NCBI GenBank assembly: GCA_046047495.1 | Contig: JBJOHV010000069.1 | Span: 1-36,202, forward strand | DNA from: NORP240 sp046047495 | GTDB taxonomy: Bacteria; Pseudomonadota; Gammaproteobacteria; Pseudomonadales; Pseudohongiellaceae | Direction of reading: 5' to 3' | DNA length: 36,202 nt | Part shown: positions 1 through 8,111 of the stretch, piece by piece | How positions within the stretch are numbered: the first letter of the stretch is position 1 | Layout of the letters: every line of letters begins with the position of its first letter | Notes under the pieces: generated by a model | Seen by the model: the letters and a program-made list of their open reading frames with translations, nothing else | Database searches by the model: none | What the model was told of the DNA's origin: nothing | Made by a program: the position numbers and the translations under genes

Positions 1-90
1 AAACCGCAAATGTGACAAATGCTCCGACCCCGAAGTTGCAGACCCCGAAGTTGCAAACCGCAAATGTAACAAATGCTCCGACCCCGGTTT
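1..90. repeat. Tandem/direct repeat patch with GGGGTC-type ends
   Basis: A 32-base unit at 1-32 recurs at 55-86 with one mismatch (period 54). Between the two lies a perfect 15-base tandem duplication, GACCCCGAAGTTGCA at 26-40 and 41-55. The second unit begins AAACCG (55-60) and is closed by CGGTTT (85-90), so it is also weakly palindromic. The patch ends at the stop codon of icmF (89-91, minus strand). Read on the minus strand it begins with GGGGTCGGAGC, which resembles the GGGGAC-headed elements elsewhere in the window. It may be a decayed REP-like element cut by the window edge; that origin is inference. Confidence 0.7.
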
Positions 91-3000
91 ACATGGTGCG
101 GCGGTACTGGCCGCCCACCTCGAAAAAGGCGTCGGTGATCTGGCCCAGGGAGCAATACTGCACCGCGTCCATCAGGGCTTCGAACACATTGCCGTTGGCC
201 ATGGCGGTCTGCTTGAGGCGGGCGAGGGCCGCGGGGGCCTGGTTGGCATGGCGCTGCTGGAATTCCCGCAGGCGGCGGATCTGGCTCTGCTTTTCTTCCT
301 CGGTGGAACGGGTGAGGGGCAACGACGGGGGCAGCGTGCTTTCCTGCCCGAGGAAGGTGTTCACACCGACGATGGGCAGGCTGCCGTCATGCTTGCGGTG
401 TTCGTACAGCATGGATTCGTCCTGAATCTTGCCCCGCTGGTAGCCGGTCTCCATGGCCCCCAGCACACCGCCCCGCTGGGACAGGCTCTCGAACTCCTTC
501 AGCACCGCCTCCTCCACCAGGTCGGTCAGTTCCTCGATGATGAACGACCCCTGGTTGGGATTCTCATTCTTCGCCAGGCCCCATTCCTTGTTGATGATGA
601 GCTGGATGGCCATGGCGCGGCGCACCGATTCCTCGGTGGGCGTGGTCACCGCCTCGTCGTAGGCATTGGTGTGCAGGCTGTTGCAGTGGTCATAAATGGC
701 GATGAGCGCCTGCAGGGTGGTGCGGATGTCATTGAAGGCCATCTCCTGGGCGTGCAGGGAGCGGCCGCTGGTCTGGATGTGGTACTTCAGTTTCTGGCTG
801 CGCTCGTTGGCACCGTACTTGAAGCGCATGGTGGTGGCCCAGATGCGCCGCGCCACCCGTCCTAACACTGTGTATTCGGGATCCATGCCGTTGGAAAAGA
901 AGAAGGACAGGTTGGGTGCAAACTCGTCGATCTGCATGCCCCGGGCCAGATAGGCCTCCACGAAGGTGAAGCCGTTGGCCAGGGTGAAGGCCAGCTGGGA
1001 GATGGGGTTCGCCCCGGCCTCGGCGATGTGATAGCCGGAGATGGAAACCGAGTAAAAGTTCCTCACCTCATGGGCAATGAAGTATTCCTGTATGTCACCC
1101 ATCACCTTGAGGGAAAACTCGGTGGAGAAGATACAGGTGTTCTGGCCCTGGTCTTCCTTCAATATGTCCGCCTGTACCGTGCCGCGCACCTGACGCAGGG
1201 TTTCGGCCTTGATACGCGTGAGTTCCTCGGCATTGGCCCCACGCCCCTGCGCCGCCGTGAACCTGTCCAGCTGCTGGTGGATGGCGGTGTTCATGAACAT
1301 GGCCAGGATCGTGGGCGCCGGGCCGTTGATGGTCATGGACACCGAGGTGTTGGGGTCGCAGAGGTCGAAGCCCTCATACAAAACCTTCATGTCATCCAGG
1401 GTGGCGATGGACACCCCGCTGTTGCCCACCTTGCCGTAAATGTCCGGCCGTTCGTCCGGGTCAAAACCGTACAGGGTCACCGAGTCAAAGGCGGTGGACA
1501 GGCGCTTGGCGCTGGAATGCTCGGACAATTGCCTGAAGCGACGATTGGTACGAAAGGCGTCGCCTTCGCCGGCAAACATTCGGGTGGGATCCTCGCTGGC
1601 GCGTTTGAACGGGAACACGCCGGCGGTAAAGGGAAAACGCCCCGGGATATTTTCCTTCAGCAGCCAGCGCAGCAGGTCGCCGTGATCCTGCAGATTTGGC
1701 AGGGCCACCCGCGGGATGCGGGTGCCGGACAGGGTGGTGGTATACAGCTGCACTGGCACTTCCCGGTCCCGCACGGTAAAGCGGTATTCCTCGGCGCGAT
1801 AGTCCTGTTGCAGCTTGGGCCATTGTTCCAGCATGCGTTTCACTCTCGCATCCAGTCGTGCATCCCTTTGTTCGATCAGGGGATCCAAAGACTCGGTCGG
1901 CTTACCCGCCGCCTGCAGCATGGTGCGGGCAGCCAACAACTGCTGCTTTTCCCGGGCCAGGGTCGCCTGCTGTGCCACATCAGCATGGTATTGACGCACG
2001 GTGGTGGCGATTTCCGCCAGGTAGGCCTGTTGCGAGGGGGGAATGATGGCAGCCCGCTGGCTGGACACGCGGCCGGCCACCGCCGGCAGCCGGCCGGCAA
2101 ATTCCCGCAGACCGGCCTCCCGCAATTGTGCCCGCAGCGCCTGGTACAGGGCGGTGGTGCCGTCGTCATTGAAGCGCGAGGCAATGGTGCCAAACACCGG
2201 CATCTGCTCCGGTGACTGGTCAAAACACCCGCGGTTGCGCTGTACCTGCTTGCTCACGTCCCGCAGGGCATCCTCCGCACCCTTGCGATCGAACTTGTTG
2301 ATGGCGAACAGATGGGCGAAATCCAGCATGTCGATTTTTTCCAGCTGGCTGGCGGCGCCGAATTCCGGTGTCATCACGTACAGGGCGCGATCCACGAAAG
2401 GCACGATGCCCGCATCCCCCTGGCCGATGCCGGGGGTTTCCACGATGATCAGGTCAAAGCCCGCCAGGCGGGTGGCCAGCAGGATGTGGGACAGGGCGTC
2501 GGGGATCTCCTTGCCGGCCTGGCGGGTGGCGATGCTGCGCACATAAATGGATGGGTGATAGATGGCATTCATGCGAATGCGATCCCCCAGCAGGGCGCCG
2601 CCGGTCTTGCGTCGGGTCGGATCGATGGCCAGGATGGCGATACGCAGCGAGTCACCGCTGTCCAGGCGGAAGCGGCGCACCAGCTCATCGGTGAGGGAGG
2701 ATTTGCCGGCACCGCCGGTGCCGGTGATGCCGACGGTGGGTGGGCAATGTGCTGACGACTGCGCCAGGCGCTCCAGTTCCGCCAGCGCCGCCTTGTCGTA
2801 TTCACCGTTCTCCAGCGCGGTGATCACCCGGGCCAGGGTGCCGGTGTGGCCCTTGCTCAGTTCGGCAAATGCCGGCAATGGACGGACCTCATGTTCAGTG
2901 CGGCACCGGCTCAAAATGTCATCGATCATGCCCTGCAGGCCGATGCGCTGGCCGTCTTCGGGAGAATAGATGCGGGTCACCCCATAGCGCTCCAGAGCCT

Positions 3001-3349
3001 GTATCTCACTGGGAATGATGACGCCACCACCGCCGCCAAACACCTTGATATGACCGGCGCCCCGGGCCCGCAGCTGGTCGATCAGGTATTGGAAATATTC
3101 CAGGTGCCCGCCCTGATAGGAGCTGACGCAGATACCGTCCACGTCTTCCTGCAGGGCCGCCTCCAGCACCTCCTGCACCGACCGGTTATGGGCCAGGTGA
3201 ATGACTTCCGCACCGCTGGCCTGCAGCATGCGCCGCATGATGTTGATGGCGGCATCGTGCCCGTCGAACAGGCTGGCGGCGGTGATGAAGCGCAAAGTGC
3301 CCGTCTGGCGGGTCGCGGAGGGCATGGCTTGGGCTTGGGAAGACTGCAT
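89..3349 (-). CDS. icmF: Fused isobutyryl-CoA mutase IcmF
   Basis: Adenosylcobalamin-dependent mutase interconverting isobutyryl-CoA and n-butyryl-CoA in the cytoplasm. Domain order is that of IcmF: B12-binding domain first (DGHD with the cobalt-ligand His, then FGGGGG), a MeaB-like G-protein chaperone (Walker A GTGGAGKSS, ETPGIGQGD, NKFD), a linker, then the mutase barrel. Active-site residues separate it from methylmalonyl-CoA mutase: Phe in GVFPFKR (about residue 581) replaces the mutase Tyr, and Gln in GQNTCIF (about 736) replaces the carboxylate-binding Arg. The ATG at 3349 (1086 aa) is preferred because the extra N-terminus is low in conserved sequence. No clear ribosome site precedes it, however, and an in-frame GTG at 3412 has AGGG just upstream, so the start is uncertain. 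Pivalyl-CoA/isovaleryl-CoA activity is a known side reaction of the family. Confidence 0.93.
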   Translation of the reverse strand: MQSSQAQAMPSATRQTGTLRFITAASLFDGHDAAINIMRRMLQASGAEVIHLAHNRSVQEVLEAALQEDVDGICVSSYQGGHLEYFQYLIDQLRARGAGHIKVFGGGGGVIIPSEIQALERYGVTRIYSPEDGQRIGLQGMIDDILSRCRTEHEVRPLPAFAELSKGHTGTLARVITALENGEYDKAALAELERLAQSSAHCPPTVGITGTGGAGKSSLTDELVRRFRLDSGDSLRIAILAIDPTRRKTGGALLGDRIRMNAIYHPSIYVRSIATRQAGKEIPDALSHILLATRLAGFDLIIVETPGIGQGDAGIVPFVDRALYVMTPEFGAASQLEKIDMLDFAHLFAINKFDRKGAEDALRDVSKQVQRNRGCFDQSPEQMPVFGTIASRFNDDGTTALYQALRAQLREAGLREFAGRLPAVAGRVSSQRAAIIPPSQQAYLAEIATTVRQYHADVAQQATLAREKQQLLAARTMLQAAGKPTESLDPLIEQRDARLDARVKRMLEQWPKLQQDYRAEEYRFTVRDREVPVQLYTTTLSGTRIPRVALPNLQDHGDLLRWLLKENIPGRFPFTAGVFPFKRASEDPTRMFAGEGDAFRTNRRFRQLSEHSSAKRLSTAFDSVTLYGFDPDERPDIYGKVGNSGVSIATLDDMKVLYEGFDLCDPNTSVSMTINGPAPTILAMFMNTAIHQQLDRFTAAQGRGANAEELTRIKAETLRQVRGTVQADILKEDQGQNTCIFSTEFSLKVMGDIQEYFIAHEVRNFYSVSISGYHIAEAGANPISQLAFTLANGFTFVEAYLARGMQIDEFAPNLSFFFSNGMDPEYTVLGRVARRIWATTMRFKYGANERSQKLKYHIQTSGRSLHAQEMAFNDIRTTLQALIAIYDHCNSLHTNAYDEAVTTPTEESVRRAMAIQLIINKEWGLAKNENPNQGSFIIEELTDLVEEAVLKEFESLSQRGGVLGAMETGYQRGKIQDESMLYEHRKHDGSLPIVGVNTFLGQESTLPPSLPLTRSTEEEKQSQIRRLREFQQRHANQAPAALARLKQTAMANGNVFEALMDAVQYCSLGQITDAFFEVGGQYRRTM

Positions 3350-3430
3350 GGCTGGCGGTTTCGCTTGGGTCAGGGTTCGGCAGTGTAGCAAACCCCCCTT
3401 TCCCGGCACCACAATCCCTGCCGGAAGGGT

Positions 3431-3459
3431 TTGACTTTAGGACACCCTGCTCGTATTTT
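3431..3459 (+). promoter_or_regulatory. Sigma70-type promoter for the Pao-type operon
   Basis: TTGACT at 3431-3436 (5 of 6 consensus bases) and TATTTT at 3454-3459 are separated by exactly 17 bases. A start site near 3466 would give a leader of about 36 bases before the ATG at 3502, which has GAGAAG as a ribosome site. A second AT-rich box, TATAAA at 3471-3476, has no matching -35. Prediction from sequence only. Confidence 0.55.
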
Positions 3460-3501
3460 CCCGGTCAGCGTATAAAGCAGCGCCCAATTAGAGAAGCAGC
3501 C

Positions 3502-4152
3502 ATGTCCAAGCCTCCCGAAGACGCGCCCCACGCCCTCACCCGGCGTTCGTTCCTGCAGGGCAGCACCGTGGCGGTCACCGCCGCCGCCGTTGCCCCGGTC
3601 CTCAAGACAGGGGCCGCCGACAACCCCAACCCCACCGCCCCCTACACCATCGACACCCCCCGCAGCACCATCACCCTGACGGTCAACGGCAACCGCCATG
3701 AACTGTCGGTGGAGGACCGCTGGACCCTGGTGGAGGTGTTGCGGGATGAATTGCAGCTCACCGGCACCAAGATCGGCTGCAACCGCAGTGAGTGCGGTGC
3801 CTGTACGGTGCTGCTGGACGGCGTGCCCGTGTACGCCTGCAGTCAGCTGGCGGTGTGGGCGGACGGCAAGTCCGTGCAGACCGTGGAGGGGCTGGCGGTG
3901 AACGGCCGGCTGTCACCCCTGCAACAGGCCTTCGTGGATCACAACGGTCCCCAATGCGGTTTCTGCACACCAGGCCAGCTGATGACCGCCACGGCCCTGC
4001 TGGCCGGCAATCCCCGCCCGGACGCAGCCCAGGTGAAGGACGCCCTGGTAGGCAATCTGTGCCGTTGCTCCAACTACCATGCCATCGTCGAGGCGGTGGT
4101 GGCCGCCGGCGCCGGTAACGCGGGGCGCGGAACCTCAGGGGGTGACGCATGA
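3502..4152 (+). CDS. paoA: Periplasmic aldehyde oxidoreductase, [2Fe-2S] subunit (PaoA-like), Tat-exported
   Basis: Electron-transfer subunit of a xanthine-oxidase-family molybdoenzyme. A twin-arginine signal TRRSFLQ (residues 13-19) followed by an Ala/Val-rich stretch predicts folded export by Tat. The ferredoxin-like domain holds one cluster with C93, C98, C101 and C113. The alpha-helical domain holds the second with C152, C155, C187 and C189 (CGFC and CRC signatures). Length 216 aa is close to the E. coli PaoA/YagT type. Its TGA overlaps the ATG of the molybdenum subunit (ATGA), so the subunits are probably co-translated. Only this subunit has a signal peptide, so the others would be carried across as an assembled complex, as known for PaoABC. 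Confidence 0.92.
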   Translation: MSKPPEDAPHALTRRSFLQGSTVAVTAAAVAPVLKTGAADNPNPTAPYTIDTPRSTITLTVNGNRHELSVEDRWTLVEVLRDELQLTGTKIGCNRSECGACTVLLDGVPVYACSQLAVWADGKSVQTVEGLAVNGRLSPLQQAFVDHNGPQCGFCTPGQLMTATALLAGNPRPDAAQVKDALVGNLCRCSNYHAIVEAVVAAGAGNAGRGTSGGDA

Positions 4153-6341
4153 GCGACTCAGTGGTCAGCATCACCCAGCCCCTGGACACCATAGGCCACG
4201 ACACGCCCCGCATCGACGCGGTGGAGCGGGTCACCGGCGCCGCCAGGTATTCCCGGGACATCAAGCTGCCGGGCATGTTGTTTGCCAGGGTGTTGCGCAG
4301 CCCCCATCCCCATGCCCGCATCGTCAGCATCGATGCGGAACGGGCCGCGGCACTGCCCGGCGTGCGGGCCATCATCACCCACCAGAATGCCCAGGTGGTG
4401 TGGGGCTCGGGCTCCGTGTCCGGCGGGCGGCAGTACAGTGATCCCACCAAGGAGCTGACACTCCATCGCCGCTACATCTTCAACAACCCGGTGCGGTTCG
4501 TGGGGGAGCCGGTGGCGGCGGTGGCGGCGGTGGACCGGCATACCGCTGAGGAAGCCCTCAAGCTCATCACCGTCACCTACGAAACCCTGCCTTTCGTGAT
4601 GGACCCGGAAGCGGCCCTGCGGGAGGACTCACCCAAGGTGTGGCCGGAGGGCAATATCTGCCCCGACGCCCGCAACGAGCTGGCGCCCATGGTAAGCCGC
4701 CGTGGCGATGTGGAGGCAGGCTTTGCCGCCGCGGATCAGGTGTTCGAGGGGCGTTACACCACCCAGTTCATCCACAATGCCCAGATGGAACCCCGCTGCG
4801 CCCTCGCCCAGTGGAGTCAGGATGGCAACGGCGAGAAGCTCACCCTTTACACGCCCACCCAGGGCATTGCCAACTGCCGCCATGACACGGCCCGGGACCT
4901 GGGTCTGCAGGACCACCAGGTGCGCATCATCTGCCAGTTCATGGGGGGTGGATTCGGCAACAAGAACCAGAATCAGGATGCCGACCTCATCGCCGCCACC
5001 CTGGCGAAGCAGGCAGCAGCGCCGGTGATGCTGGAGTACGAGCGCAAAGAGGACTGGCTGGGCGTGCACGGCCGTTGGCCGACGGTGCAGGACTACCGGG
5101 TGGGCGTGAAGAACGACGGTACGGTGACCGCCATCGAAATGAACGCCCTGAGCGCCATGGGGCCCTACCGCAAGAATTCCGGAGGCATCAGCGGCCTGGA
5201 GGTCTATGCCTGCGAGAACTACCTGCGCACCATCACGCCGGTCTATACCAATCGAACGGTGTCCGGCAATTTCCGGGCACCGTCGGAACCACACGGGTTC
5301 TATGGTATCGAGTCCATGATGGATGACGTGGCCTACCGCCTCGGCATGGATCCGGTGGAATTCAGCCTCAAGAACATCCGCCGCCCCAGCGACAGCCAAC
5401 CCTACACCAATTACAGTCTCGACACCTGCATCCAGCGCGGAGCCGAGGTGTTCGACTGGCAGAACCGGCGTCGTCAGGTGGCCGGCTCCGATCCCGGGCC
5501 GCTGAAACGCGGCGCCGGCATGTCCTTCATGATGTTCCGGGCCGGGCTCGGCACCAGCAGTGCCATCGTCCGGGTGGACGGGCAGCAGCATTACACCCTG
5601 TATGTGGGGGTCACCGACATCGGTCCGGGCGCCCGCACCACCATGGGCATGATCGCCGCCGAGGCCCTGGGTGTGCCCCTGTCGGATGTGACGGTGATTT
5701 CCGGTGATACGGACCGTTGTCCCTACTCGGTGGGCGAATCCGGCAGCCGCACCACCATCATGACCGGTTATGCCGTGGTGGCCGCCTGTGAAGACCTCAA
5801 GCAGCAGATCGCCCGCCAGGGCATGCCCAGCGGCACGGATGTGCTGATCGCCTCCGCCACGCCGAGCCCGGGCACCGATGGCAAGCAGCGGCAGTGCTTC
5901 GGCGCCCATTTCGTGGAGGTGGAAGTGGACACCGCCCTCGGCACCACCCGCATCACCCGCTATGTGGCCATCCATGAGTCGGGGCGCATCATCAACCCCC
6001 TGGCGGCGCGGGGCCAGATTCGCGGTGCCATCCTGCAGGGCATAGGCCAGGCGCTGCACGAGGACATGCTGTATGACCAGCGCCACGGTCAGCCGCTGAC
6101 CGCCGGTTACTACAGCGCCCGGCATCTGACTCACAGGGATGTGCCCGACATCGAGGTGGAATTCATCCAGGTGGATGATGGTTACGGTCCCTTCGGGGCC
6201 AAAACCGCCGGCGAGGCCGGCATCATCATCGCGCCGGCTGCCGTGGCCAATGCGGTTTTCAATGCCACCGGTGTGCGCATGCGGGATCTGCCCATCACCC
6301 GGGACAAGATCATAGCGGCCACACAGGGAGGTGCGGCATGA
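4149..6341 (+). CDS. paoC: Periplasmic aldehyde oxidoreductase, molybdopterin subunit (PaoC-like)
   Basis: Catalytic subunit (730 aa) that hydroxylates aldehydes to carboxylic acids at a molybdopterin cofactor. Visible family features: the cofactor loop GGGFGNK at residues 266-272, the RAPSEPHGFYGIE segment, the VTDIGPG loop, and GEAG near the C-terminus with the likely catalytic base Glu689. No signal peptide, consistent with export on the [2Fe-2S] partner. The gene overlaps both neighbours by ATGA. The order here is FeS-Mo-FAD, whereas the E. coli paoABC order is FeS-FAD-Mo. No XdhC/PaoD-type cofactor-insertion chaperone lies within the window. The substrate cannot be read from sequence; isoquinoline-oxidoreductase-type specificity is an alternative, but the FAD partner favours the Pao type. 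Confidence 0.9.
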   Translation: MSDSVVSITQPLDTIGHDTPRIDAVERVTGAARYSRDIKLPGMLFARVLRSPHPHARIVSIDAERAAALPGVRAIITHQNAQVVWGSGSVSGGRQYSDPTKELTLHRRYIFNNPVRFVGEPVAAVAAVDRHTAEEALKLITVTYETLPFVMDPEAALREDSPKVWPEGNICPDARNELAPMVSRRGDVEAGFAAADQVFEGRYTTQFIHNAQMEPRCALAQWSQDGNGEKLTLYTPTQGIANCRHDTARDLGLQDHQVRIICQFMGGGFGNKNQNQDADLIAATLAKQAAAPVMLEYERKEDWLGVHGRWPTVQDYRVGVKNDGTVTAIEMNALSAMGPYRKNSGGISGLEVYACENYLRTITPVYTNRTVSGNFRAPSEPHGFYGIESMMDDVAYRLGMDPVEFSLKNIRRPSDSQPYTNYSLDTCIQRGAEVFDWQNRRRQVAGSDPGPLKRGAGMSFMMFRAGLGTSSAIVRVDGQQHYTLYVGVTDIGPGARTTMGMIAAEALGVPLSDVTVISGDTDRCPYSVGESGSRTTIMTGYAVVAACEDLKQQIARQGMPSGTDVLIASATPSPGTDGKQRQCFGAHFVEVEVDTALGTTRITRYVAIHESGRIINPLAARGQIRGAILQGIGQALHEDMLYDQRHGQPLTAGYYSARHLTHRDVPDIEVEFIQVDDGYGPFGAKTAGEAGIIIAPAAVANAVFNATGVRMRDLPITRDKIIAATQGGAA

Positions 6342-7333
6342 AAGCCATCATCAATCGCAATGCCACCACCCTGGAAGAGGCCGTCGACCTGGCCCGCCAG
6401 GCCCGTGAACAGAACCGCTCGGCCGCATTCTCCGGTGGCGGCACCGATCTGCTGCAGCAGGTGAAGGAGGGCACGGTGGCGCCCAATGAGCTCATCAATC
6501 TCCGAACGGTGGCAGGCGCCGATGCCATCACCGGCACGGCCGAGGGTATCAACATCGGTGGTCTCACCACCCTGACGACCCTGGCCGGTGATGCCCTGCT
6601 GCGGGATCGCTATGCGGTGCTGGCGCAGGCCGCCGCCAGTGTGGGCACGCCCCAGATCCGCAATGTCGGCACCCTGGCGGGCAATGTGGCCCAGCGACCC
6701 TGGTGCTGGTACTACCGCAACGGTTTTCCCTGCTTCAAGGCAGGCGGCGACCAGTGTTTCTCCGTGACCGGGGAAAACGGTCTGCATGCCATTTTTGGCG
6801 GGGGGCCCAGTTACATCGTGCATCCCTCGGATCTGGCGCCGGCGCTGATGGTGCTGGATGCGGGATTCGATATCGTCGGCCCCCAGGGCCGGCGGCGTCG
6901 TATGGCGGACGAGTTTTTCATACTGCCCAGCCAGGACCCGGCCAGGGAAAACGTGTTAGGTGATGATGAACTGCTGGGGGGTGTCAGCATCCCCGCGCTG
7001 CCGGACGGTGCCCGCAGCGCTTATCACAAGGTCATGGATCGCGAAGCCTGGACCCATGCGGTGGTGAGTGTGGCCGCGGTGCTGGTCATGGACGGCCAGC
7101 GGATCACCAGGGCCCGCATCGTGCTGGGCGGCGTGGCACCCATTCCCTGGCGGGTGCCGGCGGCCGAGGCCCTGTTGCAGGGTCAGGTCCTTGACCCCGG
7201 GTTGGCGGCCCGGGCCGGCGCTGCCGCCATTGCCGGTGCCCAGCCACTGGCCAGGAACGCCTACAAGCTGCCGTTGACGGCAGCGGCGGTCGAACGCACC
7301 TTATTGCAGCTGGCGGCGCAGCAGAGCGCGTGA
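6338..7333 (+). CDS. paoB: Periplasmic aldehyde oxidoreductase, FAD subunit (PaoB-like)
   Basis: FAD-binding subunit (331 aa) relaying electrons from the iron-sulfur subunit to an acceptor. FSGGGTDLL (about 31-39) and VGTLAGNVAQR (about 110-120) are the flavin-binding stretches of the CO-dehydrogenase/xanthine-dehydrogenase medium subunit. After the second motif comes an insert with C123, C132 and C140, where PaoB and 4-hydroxybenzoyl-CoA reductase beta carry a [4Fe-4S] cluster. These three are the only cysteines in the protein, so a four-cysteine cluster as in the known relatives cannot form from this chain alone. Starts by ATGA overlap with paoC; ends 52 bases before the next gene on the same strand. 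Confidence 0.9.
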   Translation: MKAIINRNATTLEEAVDLARQAREQNRSAAFSGGGTDLLQQVKEGTVAPNELINLRTVAGADAITGTAEGINIGGLTTLTTLAGDALLRDRYAVLAQAAASVGTPQIRNVGTLAGNVAQRPWCWYYRNGFPCFKAGGDQCFSVTGENGLHAIFGGGPSYIVHPSDLAPALMVLDAGFDIVGPQGRRRRMADEFFILPSQDPARENVLGDDELLGGVSIPALPDGARSAYHKVMDREAWTHAVVSVAAVLVMDGQRITRARIVLGGVAPIPWRVPAAEALLQGQVLDPGLAARAGAAAIAGAQPLARNAYKLPLTAAAVERTLLQLAAQQSA

Positions 7334-7385
7334 CAAACGATTCAAGATTGAAATCAAGCAGAGCAAAGAGAAAGAGTATTGACTG

Positions 7386-7751
7386 ATGAACAGACGAGAG
7401 TTTTTGCTGTTGTGTGGTGACGACGACAAGACAGTGGAATTGTCCTGTGAACACCTTTACATGCAGTTTACCGATGCCCATGCCAACGAGCGACGCGGTG
7501 ACTCTGAGCAGGGCAGCCTGAACGGGGCCGCCTGGTGGGCCGGCGAGCCGCCTCTGGAAGGCCAGTCCCCCAAACTGGATGCCCTGTTCCAATCCCTGGA
7601 AAAGCGCCTGGAAGACGTGGATGTGCTGCGGGTAAGCAATCGCAGCTGGCTCAAGGACGAGAGTTTCAAGGCAAGGGTCTACAGCCTGCTGACGGAATTC
7701 CAGTCACGGGGTGGCACGGTGGAGTTTCCCGGCAACGAGCTGGCAAACTGA
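7386..7751 (+). CDS. Small uncharacterised protein
   Basis: 121 aa, soluble, acidic; I do not recognise a family. The N-terminus MNRREFLLLCG superficially looks like a twin-arginine start, but only three leucines follow before GDDDK, so it is not a signal peptide. The middle is Trp/Pro-rich (AAWWAGEPPLEG) and the C-terminal half is predicted helical (LDALFQSLEKRLEDVDVLRV). It follows paoB by 52 bases on the same strand, and its TGA overlaps the ATG of the next lipoprotein gene. It is probably expressed with both, but the sequence gives no functional link. A weak purine run (AAAGAGAAAGAG) lies upstream of the ATG. Confidence 0.65.
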   Translation: MNRREFLLLCGDDDKTVELSCEHLYMQFTDAHANERRGDSEQGSLNGAAWWAGEPPLEGQSPKLDALFQSLEKRLEDVDVLRVSNRSWLKDESFKARVYSLLTEFQSRGGTVEFPGNELAN

Positions 7752-8080
7752 TGCGTCTGCCTGCCTTTTTTCTCGTATTGATGCTGGCGGCCTGCAATCC
7801 GGCCGACCCCGGATCGGTTGTGATGCCAGGTTCGGCAGTAGTGGACGATGCCCACCTGCAGTCCCAGGTGGAGTCCGCCCTGCTGGCTGCCACCGACCTG
7901 CCCGGTGCCAACTTCGTGGTGGAGGTCAACGGAGGTGTGGTGGCGATCAGTGGGTCCCTGGCCTGCGAAACCTGCGGCGGCTACAGTACGCCCGGTGGTG
8001 CAGGCAATGTACAGATGACCCTGGGTGCCGTGGTGCGGGCCGTGCCCGGCGTCCAGGAAGTCCGTTTCCAGCTCAACTAG
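7751..8080 (+). CDS. BON-domain-like lipoprotein
   Basis: 109 aa. The start ATG overlaps the upstream stop (TGATG). A short hydrophobic signal ends in the lipobox LAAC with Cys15 as lipidation site. Asn at +2 rather than Asp predicts transport to the outer membrane. The remainder (DDAHLQSQVESALLAA ... GGVVAISGSL ... VVRAVPGVQEVRFQL) follows the alpha-beta pattern of the BON domain found in periplasmic OsmY-type proteins, which bind membranes or phospholipid. A CETCGG motif sits in the middle, which is unusual for BON domains and could form a disulfide. Linked to the Pao-type operon by position only. Confidence 0.7.
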   Translation: MRLPAFFLVLMLAACNPADPGSVVMPGSAVVDDAHLQSQVESALLAATDLPGANFVVEVNGGVVAISGSLACETCGGYSTPGGAGNVQMTLGAVVRAVPGVQEVRFQLN

Positions 8081-8111
8081 GTCCCCCGGGGCTCCCAGGT
8101 ATTCTCCTCTC

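Noticed and set aside
1..90. CRISPR array
   Set aside because: Only two units, the spacer is itself a duplication of the repeat, and no cas genes are seen.
89..3349. Methylmalonyl-CoA mutase assignment
   Set aside because: The fused order with an internal G domain and the Phe/Gln active-site pair point to IcmF.
7386..7420. Tat signal peptide (MNRREFLLL)
   Set aside because: The twin arginines are followed by only a few hydrophobic residues and then GDDDK; no hydrophobic core or cleavage site.
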